Shown: positions 1-7,972 of the stretch, in pieces
Numbering within the stretch: the first letter of the stretch is position 1
Layout: each line of letters starts with the position of its first letter
DNA from: an uncultured beta proteobacterium
Lineage (GTDB): Bacteria > Pseudomonadota > Gammaproteobacteria > Burkholderiales > Burkholderiaceae_C
NCBI GenBank assembly: GCA_903838565.1
Contig: CAILZB010000100.1
Span: forward strand, 1-54,938
Direction of reading: 5' to 3'
DNA length: 54,938 nucleotides
Position numbers and translations under genes: made by a program
Notes under the pieces: model-generated
The model's input: the letters and a program-made list of their open reading frames with translations, nothing else
The model's database searches: none
Told to the model about the DNA's origin: nothing

Positions 1-759
1 ATGGCTGTAGGTGAAGCTGTAGTGGTTGCTCAGCATCGCAAACAGCACCGGCAGCGTGAAGTAGGTGTTGTGCACGCTGCGCTGCTTGGCGCGCTTGCCG
101 TGCGTGGGGTCCACGGGCTCGCCGGCGGACATCTGTGCCATCACCTTGCGCTGGCCCGGGATGATCCAGAAGAACACGTTGGCGCTCATGGCGGTGGCGA
201 TCATCGCGCCCATGAGCAGATAGGCTGCGCGCCCCGCGAACAGGTGGCAGGCGGTCCAGGCGGCGATGCAAATGACGCCGAACACCAGCGCGCCGACGAT
301 GGCGTCCCCCTTCTTCATGAAGCCGAAGCGCCGGCAGATCAGGTCGTAGGCGAGCCAGAACGTCACCAGGAAACCCAGTGACGCAGCGACGGCAGCAGCG
401 GGTGACCAGTCCAGCAGTGACTTGTCCACCAGGTAGGTGCCTGCGCTCCACAGGTAGGACAGCGTGAACAGCGCAAAACCGCTGAGCCAGGTGGAATAGC
501 TCTCCCAGTAGAACCAGTGCAGCTCGGTGTGGATCTTCTTCGGCGCCACCATGTATTTCTGCGGGTTGTAAAAACCCCCGCCATGCACCGCCCACAGGGC
601 CCCGTCCACGCCCTTTTCCAGCAGGTCCGGCGACTTCGGTTTGATCAGGTTGTTGTCCAGAAAGACAAAGTAGAAGGACGAACCGATCCAGGCGATGGCC
701 GTGATGACATGCACCCAGCGCAGCAGCAGATTGGCCCAGTCGAGAAGGTAACTTTCCAT
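1..759 (-). CDS. puuD: Urate hydroxylase PuuD-type membrane protein, N-terminal part (cut by window edge)
   Basis: The minus-strand frame starts at an ATG at 757-759 and stays open for 253 codons to the left edge, so the C-terminus is missing. It begins MESYLLDWANLLLRWVHVIT and continues with several hydrophobic helices. The internal segment WAVHGGGFYNPQKYM is typical of the membrane domain called DUF989/Urate_ox_N. Known members oxidise urate to 5-hydroxyisourate, usually with a C-terminal cytochrome c domain that would lie outside this window. It sits downstream of xdhABC on the same strand, which fits purine breakdown from xanthine through urate. A palindromic repeat separates it from xdhC, so co-transcription is uncertain. 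Confidence 0.85.
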   Translation of the reverse strand, partial: MESYLLDWANLLLRWVHVITAIAWIGSSFYFVFLDNNLIKPKSPDLLEKGVDGALWAVHGGGFYNPQKYMVAPKKIHTELHWFYWESYSTWLSGFALFTLSYLWSAGTYLVDKSLLDWSPAAAVAASLGFLVTFWLAYDLICRRFGFMKKGDAIVGALVFGVICIAAWTACHLFAGRAAYLLMGAMIATAMSANVFFWIIPGQRKVMAQMSAGEPVDPTHGKRAKQRSVHNTYFTLPVLFAMLSNHYSFTYSH

Positions 760-787
760 AGCGTCCTATTATTGCGGGACCGGGTTT

Positions 788-877
788 TTGGGGTCAGAGC
801 CCAAATTCGCCGAGCCCCTGGCTCGTCCCTCGGACTACGGCGCCTTGCGCCGCAGCGAAATTGGTGTCTGACCCCAA
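788..877. repeat. REP-like imperfect inverted repeat
   Basis: The left arm 788-810 (TTGGGGTCAGAGCCCAAATTCGC without its last bases) and the right arm 855-877 are inverted copies matching at 20 of 23 positions. They are separated by about 44 bases that hold further GC-rich short dyads. The arms begin TTGGGGTCAGA and end TCTGACCCCAA. Arms of this GGGGTCAGA type are familiar from REP-like elements linked to Y1 (RAYT) transposases. It lies between xdhC and puuD and could act as a transcript stabiliser or attenuator. No transposase gene is present here. Confidence 0.7.
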
Positions 878-890
878 TAGCCCTCTGTCC

Positions 891-1694
891 TCAACTGCCT
901 AAACCTTGCAAGAGTTGTGCCGCCACGGCCACGGCGATCACTTCCGGCTCTTTTCCACTGATTCCGGGGACGCCTATCGGGCAGGTCACATGCGCCAATT
1001 CCTGCTCGCTGAAGCCGCGCGCCCGCAGGCGAGCGCGAAAACTCGCCCACTTGGACTGGCTGCCAATCAGGCCCACGTAGGGCAGGTCGCCGAACTCGCG
1101 CTGTCGCTGCAGGCAGGCGGCGACCACGTCCAGGTCTTCGGCGTGGCTGAAGCTCATGATCAGCACCCGGCTTTGCGGCGCCAGATCGCGCACGGCCAAC
1201 TGCACCGGGTCCGAATGTTCGCAGTGCACGTTCGAGGCCACCTCATCGGGAAAGATCTCGTCGCGGCTGTCGAACCAGGCGATGGAAAAAGGCAGGTGCG
1301 CCAGCACCTGCACCAGCGCCCGTCCCACGTGACCACCGCCAAACAGCGCCACCGGCTGCCGCTTGCGCTCCAGCCGCAGCAACAGCGCCGCCGCATCGGC
1401 GGCGCCGGCGCGCTCGAACTGCAGGTGCACCACACCACCGCAGCACTGACCCAACGCCGGTCCCAGCGCATAGCGCAACTGCGGTGCCTGCAAGCGGCCC
1501 TGCAGCTGCGAGCGCGCCTGAGCCACGGCCTGGAATTCCAGATGCCCACCGCCCAGCGTGCCGATGAGCTCCGTCTCGAACACGGCCATCCAGGCGCCGG
1601 CGTCACGCGGAGCTGAGCCTTCGGTCCAGGCCACGCAGACGAGGATGGCGTCCTCGCGCGCGAGGTGCTTCACAAATTCCTGCAGCAAGCTCAC
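891..1694 (-). CDS. xdhC: Xanthine dehydrogenase accessory protein XdhC
   Basis: A 267-residue protein of the XdhC/CoxI family, which binds molybdenum cofactor and delivers its sulfurated form to xanthine dehydrogenase. The N-terminal half carries ILVCVAWTEGSAPRDAG and LIGTLGGGHLEFQAVA, both typical of the CoxI domain. The C-terminal half has a Rossmann-like VALFGGGHVGRALVQVLAHL. I chose the GTG at 1692-1694 because AAGG lies about 9 bases upstream and the family reading starts there (VSLLQEFVKHL). An upstream ATG at 1739 would add 15 unconserved residues. It follows xdhA and xdhB on the same strand but is separated from xdhB by an oppositely oriented lipoprotein gene, so it needs its own promoter or read-through. 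Confidence 0.9.
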   Translation of the reverse strand: MSLLQEFVKHLAREDAILVCVAWTEGSAPRDAGAWMAVFETELIGTLGGGHLEFQAVAQARSQLQGRLQAPQLRYALGPALGQCCGGVVHLQFERAGAADAAALLLRLERKRQPVALFGGGHVGRALVQVLAHLPFSIAWFDSRDEIFPDEVASNVHCEHSDPVQLAVRDLAPQSRVLIMSFSHAEDLDVVAACLQRQREFGDLPYVGLIGSQSKWASFRARLRARGFSEQELAHVTCPIGVPGISGKEPEVIAVAVAAQLLQGLGS

Positions 1695-1830
1695 AAATCG
1701 ATACCTTAATAATGGATCGCGCTCACCTGAGCGTCGCAACTTCAGGCACAGTATGCCTGCAACGCATACGCTCCAGCCGGGTCAAATGGCCCGCCGGGTG
1801 AATCGGTCGCGACAAACCAGGAGAAGACAA

Positions 1831-2370
1831 ATGACGCGAATTACTTTGCCCCGCCGTGCCGCCCTGTGGGCAGGCAGCAGCGCACTGATCACGGCCCTGA
1901 TCGCGGGCTGTGCCAGCCCTCCAAAACCGGCTCCGCCGCCGCCACCACCGCCTCCCGTTCCCGTGGTGGTGGCGCCCGTGCCGCCGCCTGCGCCGAAGCC
2001 AGCCCCTGCGGAACAGCCGCCGGGCAAGATGTCAGCGGCAAACACCCCTCGCGCCTATCGGCTCGACGCGGCCGGACACCTGTACAGCCTGAACGCGGAG
2101 CGTGTTTACCATGGAAAGATGCCGCCCTTGCTGTACGCCGTGGGTGTGCTGGAAGTCGAGGTGGACGCGCGCGGCAACGTGCTGTCCACGCATTGGTTGC
2201 GCGCACCCAGCCATGCGCCTGAGGTCATGGCCGAAATCGAACGCACTGTGCGCCTGGCATCGCCCTATCCGGCGCCGGCGAAATTGGGCCGGGTCACCTA
2301 CACCGACACCTGGCTGTGGCACAAGAGCGGCAAGTTCCAGCTGGATACGCTCACCGAGGGGCAGATGTGA
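1831..2370 (+). CDS. Proline-rich TonB-like lipoprotein
   Basis: 179 residues. A basic and hydrophobic signal segment ends in the lipobox LIAGC (Cys near residue 28). A run of prolines follows (residues about 32-60), and then a compact domain including LLYAVGVLEVEVDARGNV and HAPEVMAEIERTVRLASP that resembles the C-terminal TonB/TolA-like fold of energy-transducer proteins. The ATG at 1831 is preceded by AGGAGAAG, so upstream in-frame starts were rejected. It lies on the plus strand between the minus-strand xdhC and xdhB genes. The predicted location is lipid-anchored in the envelope. No partner is identifiable, and the TonB-like role is an inference from sequence style. Confidence 0.8.
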   Translation: MTRITLPRRAALWAGSSALITALIAGCASPPKPAPPPPPPPPVPVVVAPVPPPAPKPAPAEQPPGKMSAANTPRAYRLDAAGHLYSLNAERVYHGKMPPLLYAVGVLEVEVDARGNVLSTHWLRAPSHAPEVMAEIERTVRLASPYPAPAKLGRVTYTDTWLWHKSGKFQLDTLTEGQM

Positions 2371-2400
2371 GACCTTGCCCGGTCCTCAACTGGCTAAGCT

Positions 2401-4785
2401 TCAATCACGCGGCGTCTTGAGTCCTTCGCACGCCATCAGGATGCGCTCCGGTGTGGCTGGCGCATCCATCTGCAGTTCGACCTGGTGGCCGGCTGAGGCG
2501 CTCACTGCGTCGCGCAGCGCGAAGTAGGCACTCAAGGCCAGCATCAAGGGCGGCTCGCCTACGGCCTTGCTTCTGAACGGCGTGGGCTTGACATTGCGGC
2601 CGTCGAACAGGCTCACCTTGAAGTGCTCCGGCACATCGCTGGCCACCGGAATCTTGTAGGTGCTGGGGCCGTGCGTGAGCAGCTTGCCCGCGCCCAGGCC
2701 GTTGGCGTCGCGCTTCATGTCCCAGATGCACTCCTCCATCGTGAGCCAGCCCATGCCCTGCACGTAGGCCCCTTCGATCTGCCCGATGTCGATGGCCGGG
2801 TTGATGCTCTGGCCTGCGTCGTGCACGATGTCCACGGCCTTGAGCCACCACTCGCCGGTGCGCGTATCGATCTCGACCTCGCTCACCGCCGCGCCGTAGC
2901 AGAAGTAGTAGAACGCCTTGCCCTGCAGCGTGGCGAAGTCGTATTCGATGTCCGGGGTCTTGTAGAAGCCCGTCACGCTCAAGCCCACGCGGTCCAGCCA
3001 GGCCTGGATCACCACCTGCTGCCAGCTGCGTGAATCGTTGGGACCCGACACCGTGCCGCCGGCAAAGACCAGCTGTGCCGGCTCGCATTGGAGCATGCGT
3101 GCGGCCACGGCCGATAGCCGTTCACGCAGCTGCGCGCAGGCGTGGTTGATGGCAGCGCCGTTGATGTCGGCGCCGCTGGACGCAGCTGTGGCCGAGGCGT
3201 TGGGTACCTTTTGCGTGTCGGTGCCGGTGACACGCACCAGAGTCACCGGTATGCCCAGGCCGTCGGCTGCGACCTGAGCCATCTTGGTGTTCAGACCCTG
3301 GCCCATCTCGGTGCCACCGTGGTTCACGCTGACCGAGCCGTCCATGTAGATGTGGATCAAGGCACCGCCCTGGTTCAGCATCGTGGCGGTGAAGGAAATA
3401 CCGAACTTCAGGGGCACGAGCGCGAGTCCGCGCTGGCGATGTTTGTTTGCCTTGTTAAAGCCGTCCACGGCGATGCGCCGCGCCCGGTAGAGCGACTCGG
3501 CCTCGACCCGGTCCATCACCTTGTCGGCGATGAAGTCCTCGATCACCTGACCGTACTGCGTCGTCATGGTGTCGGCCTGACCCGAAAGCGCCGGATCCCG
3601 GTACAGGTTGATGCGGCGAACGTCCAGCGGATCCTTGCCGAGCTTGCGTGCGATCTGCTCGATCACGGTCTCGATGCCGAACATGCCCTGCGGGCCGCCA
3701 AAGCCGCGAAACGCCGTGGCGCTTTGCGTATTCGTCTTGCAGCGGTGGCTGATGATGTGCAGGTTGGGCAGGTAATAGCAGTTGTCGATGTGCAGCACCG
3801 CGCGGTCGTTCACCGGGCCGGAGAAATCCGTGCTGTAACCGCAGCGCGAGGCCAGCATCACGTCGATGCCAAGGATGCGCCCTTCGTCGTCAAAACCGGC
3901 TTCGTAGTTGATCAGGAAGTCGTGCCGCTTGCCGGTGATCATCATGTCGTCGTCGCGGTTCACGCGTAACTTGACGGGGCGCTGCAACAGGTGTGCGGCG
4001 AGTGCGGCACTCTGCGAAAAGATGCTGGCGTTGCCCTCCTTGCCGCCGAAGGCGCCGCCCATGCGCCGGCAGATCACTTCCACGTCGTGCGTCGCCAGAT
4101 TCAGGGCGGAGGCCGCCTCGCGTTGGTTGCCGTCGGGATGCTGCGTCGACACATAGAGCGTGAGCTGGCCGTCCTCGCGCGGCACGGCGTAGCTGATCTG
4201 TCCTTCGAGGTAGAACTGCTCCTGCTGGCCGCAGGTGGTGCTGCCCTTGATTTTGTGCGGCGCCGCGGCGATCGCAGCGCCCGGGGAACCGCGGGTAATG
4301 CCCTTGGCTGGCATGACGAAACTCTGGCGCTCCAGTGCTTCATCGATCGTCAGGATCGCCGGCAGCTCCTTGACCAGGACTTTCGCCTTGGCCGCCGCCT
4401 CGCGCGCATAGAGCATCTCGCGCGCCACCACCAGGGCCACGGGTTGGCCGACGAACTGCACGATTCCTGCTGCGAGAAACGGGTCGTCATGCACGATCGG
4501 TCCGCAGTTGTTTTCGCCCGGAATATCCCTGGCCGTGAACACCGCCACCACGCCGTGTTCGCGCAGCAGAGCGGCCCGGTCGATGCCCTCGCCGATCAGC
4601 TCGCCGTGCGCCACGGGAGACGTCACCAGGGCAGCGTACAGCGTGCCGCGCATTTCGGGGATGTCATCGGTGTAGATCGCCTCGCCAGTGACGTGCAGAC
4701 GGGCGGACTCGTGTGGCAGCTCCTGCCCCAGCGCGGCAGCTGGTTGTGCCGGGTTCAGTCCCTTGAGCGGTGTGGGTGCGTTCAT
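2401..4785 (-). CDS. xdhB: Xanthine dehydrogenase molybdopterin-binding subunit
   Basis: A 794-residue large subunit that binds the molybdopterin cofactor and hydroxylates hypoxanthine/xanthine to urate. Visible signatures: GEAIYTDDIPEMRGTLYAAL near the start, GQEQFYLEGQ-like (GQQEQFYLEGQ), CRRMGGAFGGKE, AFRGFGGPQGM, GGTEMGQGLNTKM, and near the end KAVGEPPLML, whose Glu is the catalytic base in this family. Length is normal for the split bacterial XdhAB enzyme. The start overlaps the xdhA stop in an ATGA (4782-4785), so translation is coupled. The frame stays open upstream to 5457, but that stretch overlaps xdhA and is not part of the gene. Confidence 0.97.
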   Translation of the reverse strand: MNAPTPLKGLNPAQPAAALGQELPHESARLHVTGEAIYTDDIPEMRGTLYAALVTSPVAHGELIGEGIDRAALLREHGVVAVFTARDIPGENNCGPIVHDDPFLAAGIVQFVGQPVALVVAREMLYAREAAAKAKVLVKELPAILTIDEALERQSFVMPAKGITRGSPGAAIAAAPHKIKGSTTCGQQEQFYLEGQISYAVPREDGQLTLYVSTQHPDGNQREAASALNLATHDVEVICRRMGGAFGGKEGNASIFSQSAALAAHLLQRPVKLRVNRDDDMMITGKRHDFLINYEAGFDDEGRILGIDVMLASRCGYSTDFSGPVNDRAVLHIDNCYYLPNLHIISHRCKTNTQSATAFRGFGGPQGMFGIETVIEQIARKLGKDPLDVRRINLYRDPALSGQADTMTTQYGQVIEDFIADKVMDRVEAESLYRARRIAVDGFNKANKHRQRGLALVPLKFGISFTATMLNQGGALIHIYMDGSVSVNHGGTEMGQGLNTKMAQVAADGLGIPVTLVRVTGTDTQKVPNASATAASSGADINGAAINHACAQLRERLSAVAARMLQCEPAQLVFAGGTVSGPNDSRSWQQVVIQAWLDRVGLSVTGFYKTPDIEYDFATLQGKAFYYFCYGAAVSEVEIDTRTGEWWLKAVDIVHDAGQSINPAIDIGQIEGAYVQGMGWLTMEECIWDMKRDANGLGAGKLLTHGPSTYKIPVASDVPEHFKVSLFDGRNVKPTPFRSKAVGEPPLMLALSAYFALRDAVSASAGHQVELQMDAPATPERILMACEGLKTPRD

Positions 4786-6281
4786 GCCAGAACCTCCTTC
4801 GATGCGTTGGCGGCGACGGGCGCCTCCTCCAGAAACTGCAGCACCAGATTGCGCGCCACCAAAGCCCGGTAGCGCCAGGTCGCGCGCAAACCGTCGCGCG
4901 GCGTGAAGCTGGTCGCGATCGCCGCGTCCAGATCCTGCGCAGTGACTTCGGTCGGCGCACGTCCGTGCAGCACCGCCTCCAGCCTGGGCGCACGGCTGGG
5001 CGAGGGCGTGAGTCCGTTGTAGGCCAGCTTCACCTGTGCCAACTTGCCGCCCTGCAACGCATAGCTCAAGGCACAGCAGGTGGCCGAGATGTCCTGATCG
5101 AAACGCTTGCTCACCTTGTGCGCGCGAAACACCTGCCCCGGTGCGGGCTTGGGCAGTTCGATGGTCTCGATGAATTCCCCAGGCTGCAGCACGTTCTTTT
5201 TCTGTCCGGTGTAGAAGGCCTCGAGCGCGACCGAACGCGTCTTGTCGCCGCGGCGCAGCTGCAGCGTCGCACCCAGCGCCATCAGACAGGGCATGGAGTC
5301 GCCGATGGGCGAGCCGTTGGCGATATTGCCCGCCAGCGTGGCGGTGGAGCGGATCGGCGGCGAGCCAAAGCGGCGCAGCACCTCGGCGAAATCCGGGTAG
5401 GCGGTTGCCACCAGAGCCTCCACCTGGGTCAGGGAAACCTGGGCCCCGATGCGCCATGACGACGCCGACTGCGCGACCTGCCGCAGTTCGGCCACATTGC
5501 CCAGATAGACGATGTGCTCGGGCCGGGTGAACTGCTTGTTCACCTGCAGGCCGATCTCGGTGCTGCCCGCCAACAGCGTCGCCTGCGGATGCGCCAGCAG
5601 ATACTGCGCCACCTCCGCCACCGTCGCCGGCGAAACGAATTCGTTGCCTTTGCGCGTGCGCACCACGGGTTGCACCACGATCTCGCCTTCGAGGTTGTAG
5701 CTGGGTGTGCTGGCGCGGCGGATCTGCTGCAGCAACGCCACGTCGGCCCCGTCATCGAGCTTGAGCTGCGCTGCTCCGGCTTGGCTGGCGGCGAGCGTGG
5801 CGTCGAGGATGGGCTTGTAGCCGGTGCAGCGGCACAGGTTGCCGCTGAGCGAATTCGTGATCTGGTCGCGCGTGGGCGCGGGCACCGTTTGCATCAGGCC
5901 GGTCAGGCTCATGACGATGCCCGGAGTGCAGAACCCGCACTGCGAACCGTGACACGACGCAATCGCTTCCTGCACCGGGTGCAGGCTGCCATCGGCGCGC
6001 TTCAGGCTCTCGACCGTCTTGAGCGACTTGCCATCCAGCGTGGGCAGCAACTGGATGCAGGCGTTGCTGGGAACATAGTCCACGCCCGTGCCCGCGGCAT
6101 TGAGTTCGCCCACCAGCACCACGCAGGCGCCGCAATCGCCCTCAGCGCAGCCCTCCTTGCTGCCGGTGCGGTGCAGTTGTTCGCGCAGGTAGTCCAGCAC
6201 CGTGGTGGTACGGCGCTCGCCTTGGGCCTCAACGATCTTCCCGTCGAGCACGAAGCGGACGGTATTGGTGACTTGGGTCAT
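4782..6281 (-). CDS. xdhA: Xanthine dehydrogenase FeS/FAD small subunit
   Basis: 499 residues. The N-terminal 2Fe-2S ferredoxin domain has GCAEGDCGACVVL. The second 2Fe-2S domain has GSQCGFCTPGIVMSL and NLCRCTGYKPI. The C-terminal two-thirds is the FAD-binding domain with LLAGSTEIGL and ATLAGNIANGSPIGDSMP. It passes electrons from the molybdenum centre in XdhB to NAD. I chose the start at MTQVTNTVRFVLDG (ATG 6279-6281); 25 upstream in-frame residues look non-coding. It is the first gene of the xdhAB pair, with a 4-base overlap to xdhB. Confidence 0.97.
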   Translation of the reverse strand: MTQVTNTVRFVLDGKIVEAQGERRTTTVLDYLREQLHRTGSKEGCAEGDCGACVVLVGELNAAGTGVDYVPSNACIQLLPTLDGKSLKTVESLKRADGSLHPVQEAIASCHGSQCGFCTPGIVMSLTGLMQTVPAPTRDQITNSLSGNLCRCTGYKPILDATLAASQAGAAQLKLDDGADVALLQQIRRASTPSYNLEGEIVVQPVVRTRKGNEFVSPATVAEVAQYLLAHPQATLLAGSTEIGLQVNKQFTRPEHIVYLGNVAELRQVAQSASSWRIGAQVSLTQVEALVATAYPDFAEVLRRFGSPPIRSTATLAGNIANGSPIGDSMPCLMALGATLQLRRGDKTRSVALEAFYTGQKKNVLQPGEFIETIELPKPAPGQVFRAHKVSKRFDQDISATCCALSYALQGGKLAQVKLAYNGLTPSPSRAPRLEAVLHGRAPTEVTAQDLDAAIATSFTPRDGLRATWRYRALVARNLVLQFLEEAPVAANASKEVLA

Positions 6282-6374
6282 GGTGCGCTGCCCGCGGGTC
6301 GCAGGGCGGTGTTGAAATGCGCATTCTAGGGGCCCGGCGCGCCGCCGGTGCCGCAACCACCCGGCAATCGACCA

Positions 6375-6818
6375 CTAATGGTTGGAAACTTTTTTCACCT
6401 TCGGATCGGGATAGACCAGCGGGCCCTGCACCAGCGTGACCGGATTGGCGGTCTTGCTCGCCTCGGCCACCACTTCCACCGCATTGCCGCTGGCGCGCCA
6501 CATGGCCTGGAGATTCTCGATGAGCTTGATGTAAACCGGCTTGACCGGTGGCACCTGCGGCTTCTCCACCGTGGGTTGCTTGATCGTGACGCCGTAGTCA
6601 GACGTCTCCATGCTGAGTGAAGCCGCGCCTGGCGCCGGCTTGCTGGTGCCATCCACTGCGCTGGTGTCCAGTGACGATGCTGCGGTCGCGGCCGCCACGG
6701 CGACCTTGCTGGTGGTGTTCGGGGCAACTTCCGGAGTCGGTCGCGACGCGACGGCCGACTGCAAATCGGCACCCGAGGGGCGCCAATTCGGCGATCGATC
6801 GACAGTGTTGATTTGCAT
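6375..6818 (-). CDS. Unrecognised small protein
   Basis: 147 residues, family not recognised. The start is well supported: GGAGGGG stands 7 bases before the ATG at 6816-6818. The first ~85 residues are rich in Ala, Ser, Thr and Pro and look disordered. The second part (VYIKLIENLQAMWRASGNAVEVV) looks helical and better folded. It ends with a Pro/Lys tail. There is no signal peptide or membrane helix. It is transcribed divergently from the next gene (7047) across an AT-rich region with a strong dyad. It may be a cytosolic accessory protein, but no function can be assigned. Confidence 0.7.
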   Translation of the reverse strand: MQINTVDRSPNWRPSGADLQSAVASRPTPEVAPNTTSKVAVAAATAASSLDTSAVDGTSKPAPGAASLSMETSDYGVTIKQPTVEKPQVPPVKPVYIKLIENLQAMWRASGNAVEVVAEASKTANPVTLVQGPLVYPDPKVKKVSNH

Positions 6819-6904
6819 GATGGCACCCCTCCGGTTGGCGGAATCACGTTTCCATACCGCGGTTCCTGATTCGTTAACGGCAGAATTGAGCGGTAATTTA
6901 GGCC

Positions 6905-6927
6905 TATTTCAAAAATAAATTGAAATA
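6905..6927. promoter_or_regulatory. AT-rich perfect dyad between divergent genes
   Basis: TATTTCAA (6905-6912) and TTGAAATA (6920-6927) form a perfect 8-base inverted repeat around AAATAAA. It lies in a short AT-rich island of an otherwise GC-rich region, between the divergent genes starting at 6818 (minus) and 7047 (plus). An operator or promoter element is the simplest reading. The T/A-rich loop does not look like a terminator because no gene ends here. Confidence 0.45.
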
Positions 6928-7046
6928 AGTGCCAAACAGTAGCGTTCCAGCCTCGGTCACGCGCTGGCCAGGTTTGGCCCGCATGGAGTAAGCTGGCACT
7001 TCAGGGCTCCTGTCCCTGGTTCCGGTTTCGCCTTGCGGAGTCCTCC

Positions 7047-7679
7047 ATGTCCAAGCTCTTGCATCGAATAAGGCTTTGGTTTTCGCCGAAAAATCCGCTG
7101 TCGCGTCGGATCGCACAGGTCTGCGCCCTGTCCTTGAAGGAAGTCGGACTGAGCGTGGGCGGCAATGTCTTCGAGCTCAGGAACAGCAAGAACCGGGCCG
7201 GCTGGCTGGTCAGTCTTCAGGTCCCCGAGCACTTTCATGTCGGTGCCGTGGACGCCTTGGCGCTGCGCTTGTTCCTGTCCAGACGGGTCGAAGCGGCGCT
7301 TGGAATGGCGCCCAGGTCACTGCAGCTGGTGCTGAATTTCAACGCCGAGGCCAAGCGCCTTCCGTTCGCAGAATCGGTGATTGATGCGTCATGGTTGCGT
7401 TCGCGCCTGGCCGCGCTGACGGCGGGCGCCCACAAGACTGCGCTGCCCGCCACGCCCTTTCCTCCCTTGACGAAGGGTCAGTCTGCCGCGCGCCAGCCTG
7501 GCCAAGCCGGCGCAGAGCAAGCGACGTCGGGACCAGCGCCCGCCGGCAGCAAGCCCGTCAGCGCGTCCGCGCGCGTCCAGGAAAAGAAGGTGGAGGCACT
7601 GCTCGCATCGCTCACCGATGAAGACATGTACGAGGTCAAGGAGACTTCGATGACCGACTTTGATCGGGCCCTGTCCTGA
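7047..7679 (+). CDS. Unrecognised protein with Ala/Pro-rich C-terminal half
   Basis: 210 residues, no family recognised. The ATG at 7047 has GGAG 6 bases upstream. Residues ~1-125 look folded, with alternating strands and helices (for example WLVSLQVPEHFHVGAVDALA). Residues ~130-180 are Ala/Pro/Gly-rich and probably a flexible linker. A charged helical tail follows (EKKVEALLASLTDEDMYEV). No signal peptide or membrane span is seen, so it is probably cytosolic. It shares the AT-rich divergent promoter region with the minus-strand gene at 6375-6818, which suggests but does not prove a shared control. Confidence 0.7.
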   Translation: MSKLLHRIRLWFSPKNPLSRRIAQVCALSLKEVGLSVGGNVFELRNSKNRAGWLVSLQVPEHFHVGAVDALALRLFLSRRVEAALGMAPRSLQLVLNFNAEAKRLPFAESVIDASWLRSRLAALTAGAHKTALPATPFPPLTKGQSAARQPGQAGAEQATSGPAPAGSKPVSASARVQEKKVEALLASLTDEDMYEVKETSMTDFDRALS

Positions 7680-7698
7680 ACCTTCGAACTCGATCCAG

Positions 7699-7828
7699 CC
7701 CCCCCCCGCCCGGATGTGGACCCCTGGATCCCCGCGCCTCCAATACTTTGATCTGAGTTGATCCAGATTAATGTCGCGGCTCACGCGTCGCCCTACCATG
7801 GTCCACGGAGCTTGCGGCGCGGGGGGGG
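7699..7828. other. Paired homopolymer tracts (C9 and G8) in an intergenic region
   Basis: Nine consecutive C at 7699-7707 and eight consecutive G at 7821-7828 flank 113 bases with no gene, just before the dispersed repeat at 7843 and the CBS-protein gene. Such tracts are slippage-prone, and as complementary tracts they could pair in a transcript. They may also be assembly-sensitive positions. Confidence 0.6.
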
Positions 7829-7842
7829 CTTCAGCCTGCGGC

Positions 7843-7909
7843 GCTGACTTTCATGCTTCGGCTTCGAAGCGCACCGAGTCATGAAAGTTGGTTCTTTCAC
7901 GTTAACACC
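7843..7909 (+). repeat. 67-bp dispersed dyad element, copy 1
   Basis: This stretch starts GCTGACTTTCATGC and ends CTTTCACGTTAACACC. It matches 40901-40967 at 59 of 67 positions without gaps. Internally ACTTTCATG is mirrored by CATGAAAGT, and GAAAG is mirrored by CTTTC further on, so the element is a nested dyad. This copy ends 63 bases before the ATG of the CBS-domain gene and is in the same orientation. Candidate explanations are a small mobile repeat or a shared regulatory site. Confidence 0.75.
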
Positions 7910-7972
7910 CTCAGGACTGGGCAGCCAGCATCGCGCTGCAGCAGGTCATCCAAATCAAAGGCGGAGAGCAGT

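Noticed and set aside
4786..5457. Upstream extension of the xdhB frame
   Set aside because: It overlaps xdhA in another frame; the ATGA overlap and family N-terminus place the start at 4785.
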